A stretch of DNA of 64,000 nucleotides from Galbula dea. Its lineage: Eukaryota > Chordata > Aves > Piciformes > Galbulidae. Below are positions 61,001 to 64,000 of this stretch, piece after piece. The notes below the pieces were generated by a model. The model was given only the letters and a program-made list of their open reading frames with translations. It ran no database searches and had not been told where the DNA came from. A program made the position numbers and the translations under genes. Position 1 is the first letter of the stretch. Each line of letters opens with the position of its first letter. The stretch covers positions 62,001-126,000 of the forward strand of contig VWZX01006105.1 in the NCBI GenBank assembly GCA_013399015.1, read 5' to 3'.

Positions 61001-64000
61001 AAGCCTGAAATGCTGGTAGAGAGTGTTGATACTGTAAGTTACTGCTGTCCTAGGGTCAGCAACATGGCAGAAGGTTTTAGGTGTTGTCATATTCTCATGT
61101 GTCAAATCATCTGCTCCATGTTGTCCTTATAATGTGGTCAGAGTCTTATTATAGAACTCTGATGCAATTCAGTGAAAGCTGGATGAAAGAATAACTTATA
61201 GTAGACAAAAATAAAGCCCCTTAAATAGGGTTGTGATGTGTTCTATGTGGGTTGTTTCATCAGCATATTCATAGCATACGCCTCTGACAGATCTGAGTTT
61301 GATTCTCAAGGTGTGAAAGTGTCAAGCTATCACCAAGTCCTATTTTCCCATGCATCAAGTTTCTCATGTTTATCAGGAGATGAAAGCCACAAAGCCTCTC
61401 AGAATGGGTATCTCCAACTGTGACTGCAAATAGAAAAAGGATGAAGGTTGTAGCTGCCTGTATCAGCCTTCTCCTCAGCCAAACAAGAGGTTTTCACTTC
61501 CTTCTTCATGCAAGAAGAACCTGGAAATGCAGCATTGCTCACATTTCTCACAATTTGGTTTTGTCAATATCAGAAGGAAAGGGATCCAATCTTCCAATCT
61601 TTCTTGAAGTGACAAGAAATCTTTATGACGGGGGGGAAAAAAAGTGTGGAAGGAATTAGTCTGGACAATGCACGTTGTTGGCCGTCTGACATACACATTA
61701 TTAATATGCCACAAGTGGTTGCCAATATCTGAACTGTGGGCAAAAGAACAGTACTGCAAAAATAATTATTTTTATCATCTCTCATTCATGGAATGTTGTG
61801 AAGACATTTTTTAAGCTATCCTCACCAGAGAAAAATGAGCTAAGTAAGGCTTCAGCAGAAGACATGGAGAAGGTGAGAAGTAGGGAGAGTCAGAATCTGG
61901 GAATGAAAGATAGCCAAGTCAAAATATCTCTTAAAACCAAATTTGGCTTATGAGCTGTCAAAATTATGTTGCCATTGGCTAAGAAAAAATGTGAGTTATC
62001 AAACTATGTTGCTCTCTATCTAAGGAAATTTAATTTAAAACATCATGAGAGAGGGAGGAAGAAAAGGGCAGAAAGACTGTCATCTTGAAAAAGAAGGATG
62101 AACTCAGAAGGGAAGCCCTTCAGACTTCTATACTAGCTTTAAATCTAGGTAATGAAAAGTTCTAGCATTGAGACCATGAGATGAACAGTGGTCTGCTGAG
62201 ACACTGCTGAAGATGAGGGGGATTAAACAAATAAGAACAGATCTTATTATGCATGCATTCTATGATTGAACTGATGTTTTATTTAATTTTAGTAAATGTC
62301 TTTCCAACTTTTTTCTTAAGAGCTTAATCCATTGTCTGGCTAGAATAAAGTTGTACTGCTTTCATTCTTACTGTGTTTGGGTTAGTAGGCAAGTTTAAAT
62401 AAAACTGAAAAATAGGGTACATAACAGTAAGTGATCACTGCAGGTAATATTTAGTTAAGATTATATGGCCAAAAAACAGGTGAGTATAGCAGAAGGCAAG
62501 GGAGTGATGCCTTGTTGCCTAAAAGTTCGCTTCTCCTCTTACATGGAGGTCCTGATTTTGGGGAGTACCTATGCTAAGATCAAAATGCAAGGAAGCAATA
62601 CATCTGCTCCTACACAACCCAGCACCCTCACACCACTGGCCCAGCTCCCTTTTCTGGCAGTACCATAACATGACAACAGTCAGACCCCCACAAAACTTTG
62701 TCTATACCATACTCAGAAATCACAGAATGTGGAGAGATGTTTTGAGCCAGACAGACTCAGTCCCTAGTGAACCCTACACATGAGTAACTCATGAGACAGG
62801 GGCAGGCAGAACCCCCGTGACAACAAGATGCAGCAAGCTGTAAGCTTAGAGGAACAACAAAGAAGAAGTTGTGACAAGCTGGACAAAATAGCTTTCCTGG
62901 ACTGCATTAACCAGCATCCTTTATGAAAGAATGGATTAATAACAGCTGCATCTGTACTGCAGAAGATAAAATCCTATTTTATCTATATATATTTGTTTTA
63001 AAAGAGCAGAAGGCTATTCGAAGCTGAGTCAATAGTGGCATTACTGGAACTCATTTGGAATGGACAATGTTTGGCCTATTGTGTTAAATTCCTGAGGGTT
63101 TGCCTATTTTTGTATCAGATTACATCTTTATTAGGTACAACTGTTTTTACATTGCATTTTTGTGATTAATGATGCTAAAAGGATTTTGGCATTTCAAATG
63201 TTGTACACAAACCTAATGGGCAAAATCTTCTGTAAACTTCTTCTAAGCTCTTGGCAAACTTTCCTTGGGAGCAAATATTAACTCCAGATAGTGTTTATTG
63301 GCTTTTAGAAAATAATCACTGTAATAGTGGCATGTAATTGCTGGAGTTAAGAGAACATCCAGGCCAAGAATTAATCAAGTTTGAGCTCCTTAAAAGAAAC
63401 AGGTCAGGAACAATTTATTTCTTGCCCAGTTTGTATTTAAAATAATATTATATTCCTCTGATTTTATGTCATATTCCAAGTGTGATTTCACACACAACAT
63501 TCTCTGAAAAACCTGTGTTCTTAACTAGAGATGGGTCTGGACAGCAAAGTTCAGGACTCACGTTATGCTCTGACAACATGTGGAGGCATTTGGATTTTAG
63601 GCTTTAATTTGCACACTCTATGGGGTAGAAAAAGCAAGACATTCAGATCTGAATCCAACCCCACTGCCTGTTTAACCCGCTGCTCAAAGCTTGAATGTGT
63701 CTGTAGGCCAGTTTCCATTTGAGGATGTCCTGTCAGCATCAGACAACTAGGAGCCAAATACTGTTCTCCAAAGAGATCAGAGTCATTATGTCAGACTCAT
63801 TAAGCTTTTACTTGTAATCAGTTGCAGGTTACAGTTGATTAAAAAAAATCACTGTAGAAGGAATACAACCATGACTTCTTCTGTATGCTTGTATATGGTG
63901 TCTTTCATGTAATAGGCATAAAAATCTCCTGTAGCTGCCCTCTAGAAAGGCAGTAAGCCTTCCTACTGAATCCCTGTGTGCCAAGCAATTCCTTGAGCAG
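58009..64000. other. AT-rich non-coding DNA, no gene seen
   Basis: No exon, RNA gene or mobile element was recognised in the last 6 kb. Small items: an adenine run near 59062; GACGGGGGGGAAAAAAAG near 61627; a tRNA-like T-arm (CTGAG, TTTGATT, CTCAA) at about 61293-61309 without a matching A box; and a good splice-donor word CAGGTGAGTAT near 62477 inside a 67-codon frame. None is enough to call a gene. Confidence 0.5.

Noticed and set aside
61293..61309. tRNA-like T-arm, possibly from a tRNA gene or SINE
   Set aside because: No A box, anticodon arm or acceptor stem fits upstream and downstream sequence.
62465..62668. Short frame containing a good splice-donor word, a possible exon
   Set aside because: There is no matching acceptor, no protein similarity, and the donor word lies within the frame near its start.
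1..64000. CRISPR arrays, prophage, operons, riboswitches and bacterial insertion sequences
   Set aside because: The sequence is vertebrate. No regularly spaced repeats or bacterial gene organisation were seen.

Overview
The window looks like bird nuclear DNA. Two repeat classes I recognise from family knowledge support this. There are several CR1 non-LTR retrotransposon fragments, and the plus-strand copies end in the avian tail of repeated ATTCTGTG-type octamers. There is also a degraded avian endogenous-retrovirus LTR starting TGTGGTG. Most of the DNA is AT-rich, and the only GC-rich blocks are near 3 kb and 42.3 kb. Nothing suggests a prokaryotic, viral or plasmid genome.

No host protein-coding exon could be recognised on either strand. 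The open reading frames are about as long as chance predicts for 64 kb of AT-rich DNA (longest about 150 codons). The ones that carry real protein signal are pieces of the CR1 ORF2 reverse transcriptase. I read the window as a gene desert or the inside of a very large intron.

Layout: 1-2.8 kb is AT-rich non-coding DNA. 2.79-3.25 kb is a strong CpG island, the best promoter or first-exon candidate. 3.25-18.8 kb holds an ancient CR1-clade LINE relic (9.3 kb, minus), a perfect 38-bp tandem duplication (8.2 kb), a TA microsatellite (13.3 kb) and a solo LTR (16.5 kb). A CR1 3' end lies at 18.8-19.1 kb. A long non-coding stretch follows, with polypyrimidine tracts (28.6 kb) and a motif-rich candidate enhancer (28.15-28.4 kb). 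CR1 copies lie at 32.2-33.1 kb (minus, internally deleted), 35.3 and 35.8 kb (plus), and 40.87-41.63 kb (plus, the best preserved). At 37.77-37.83 kb a single N sits beside an LTR-like start between two 14-bp direct repeats, which looks like an assembly join at an insertion polymorphism. A small GC-rich block with a quadruplex motif lies at 42.1-42.45 kb, a second polypyrimidine tract at 45.65 kb, and CR1 scraps in opposite orientations at 46.5-46.75 kb. A quadruplex motif is at 50.02 kb, and two abutting minus-strand CR1 copies are at 51.65-52.44 kb. The last 11.5 kb holds only short simple repeats.

There is no operon or pathway to describe. I did not find a new biological system; the most useful leads are the orphan CpG island, the N-join and the GC-rich block at 42.3 kb.
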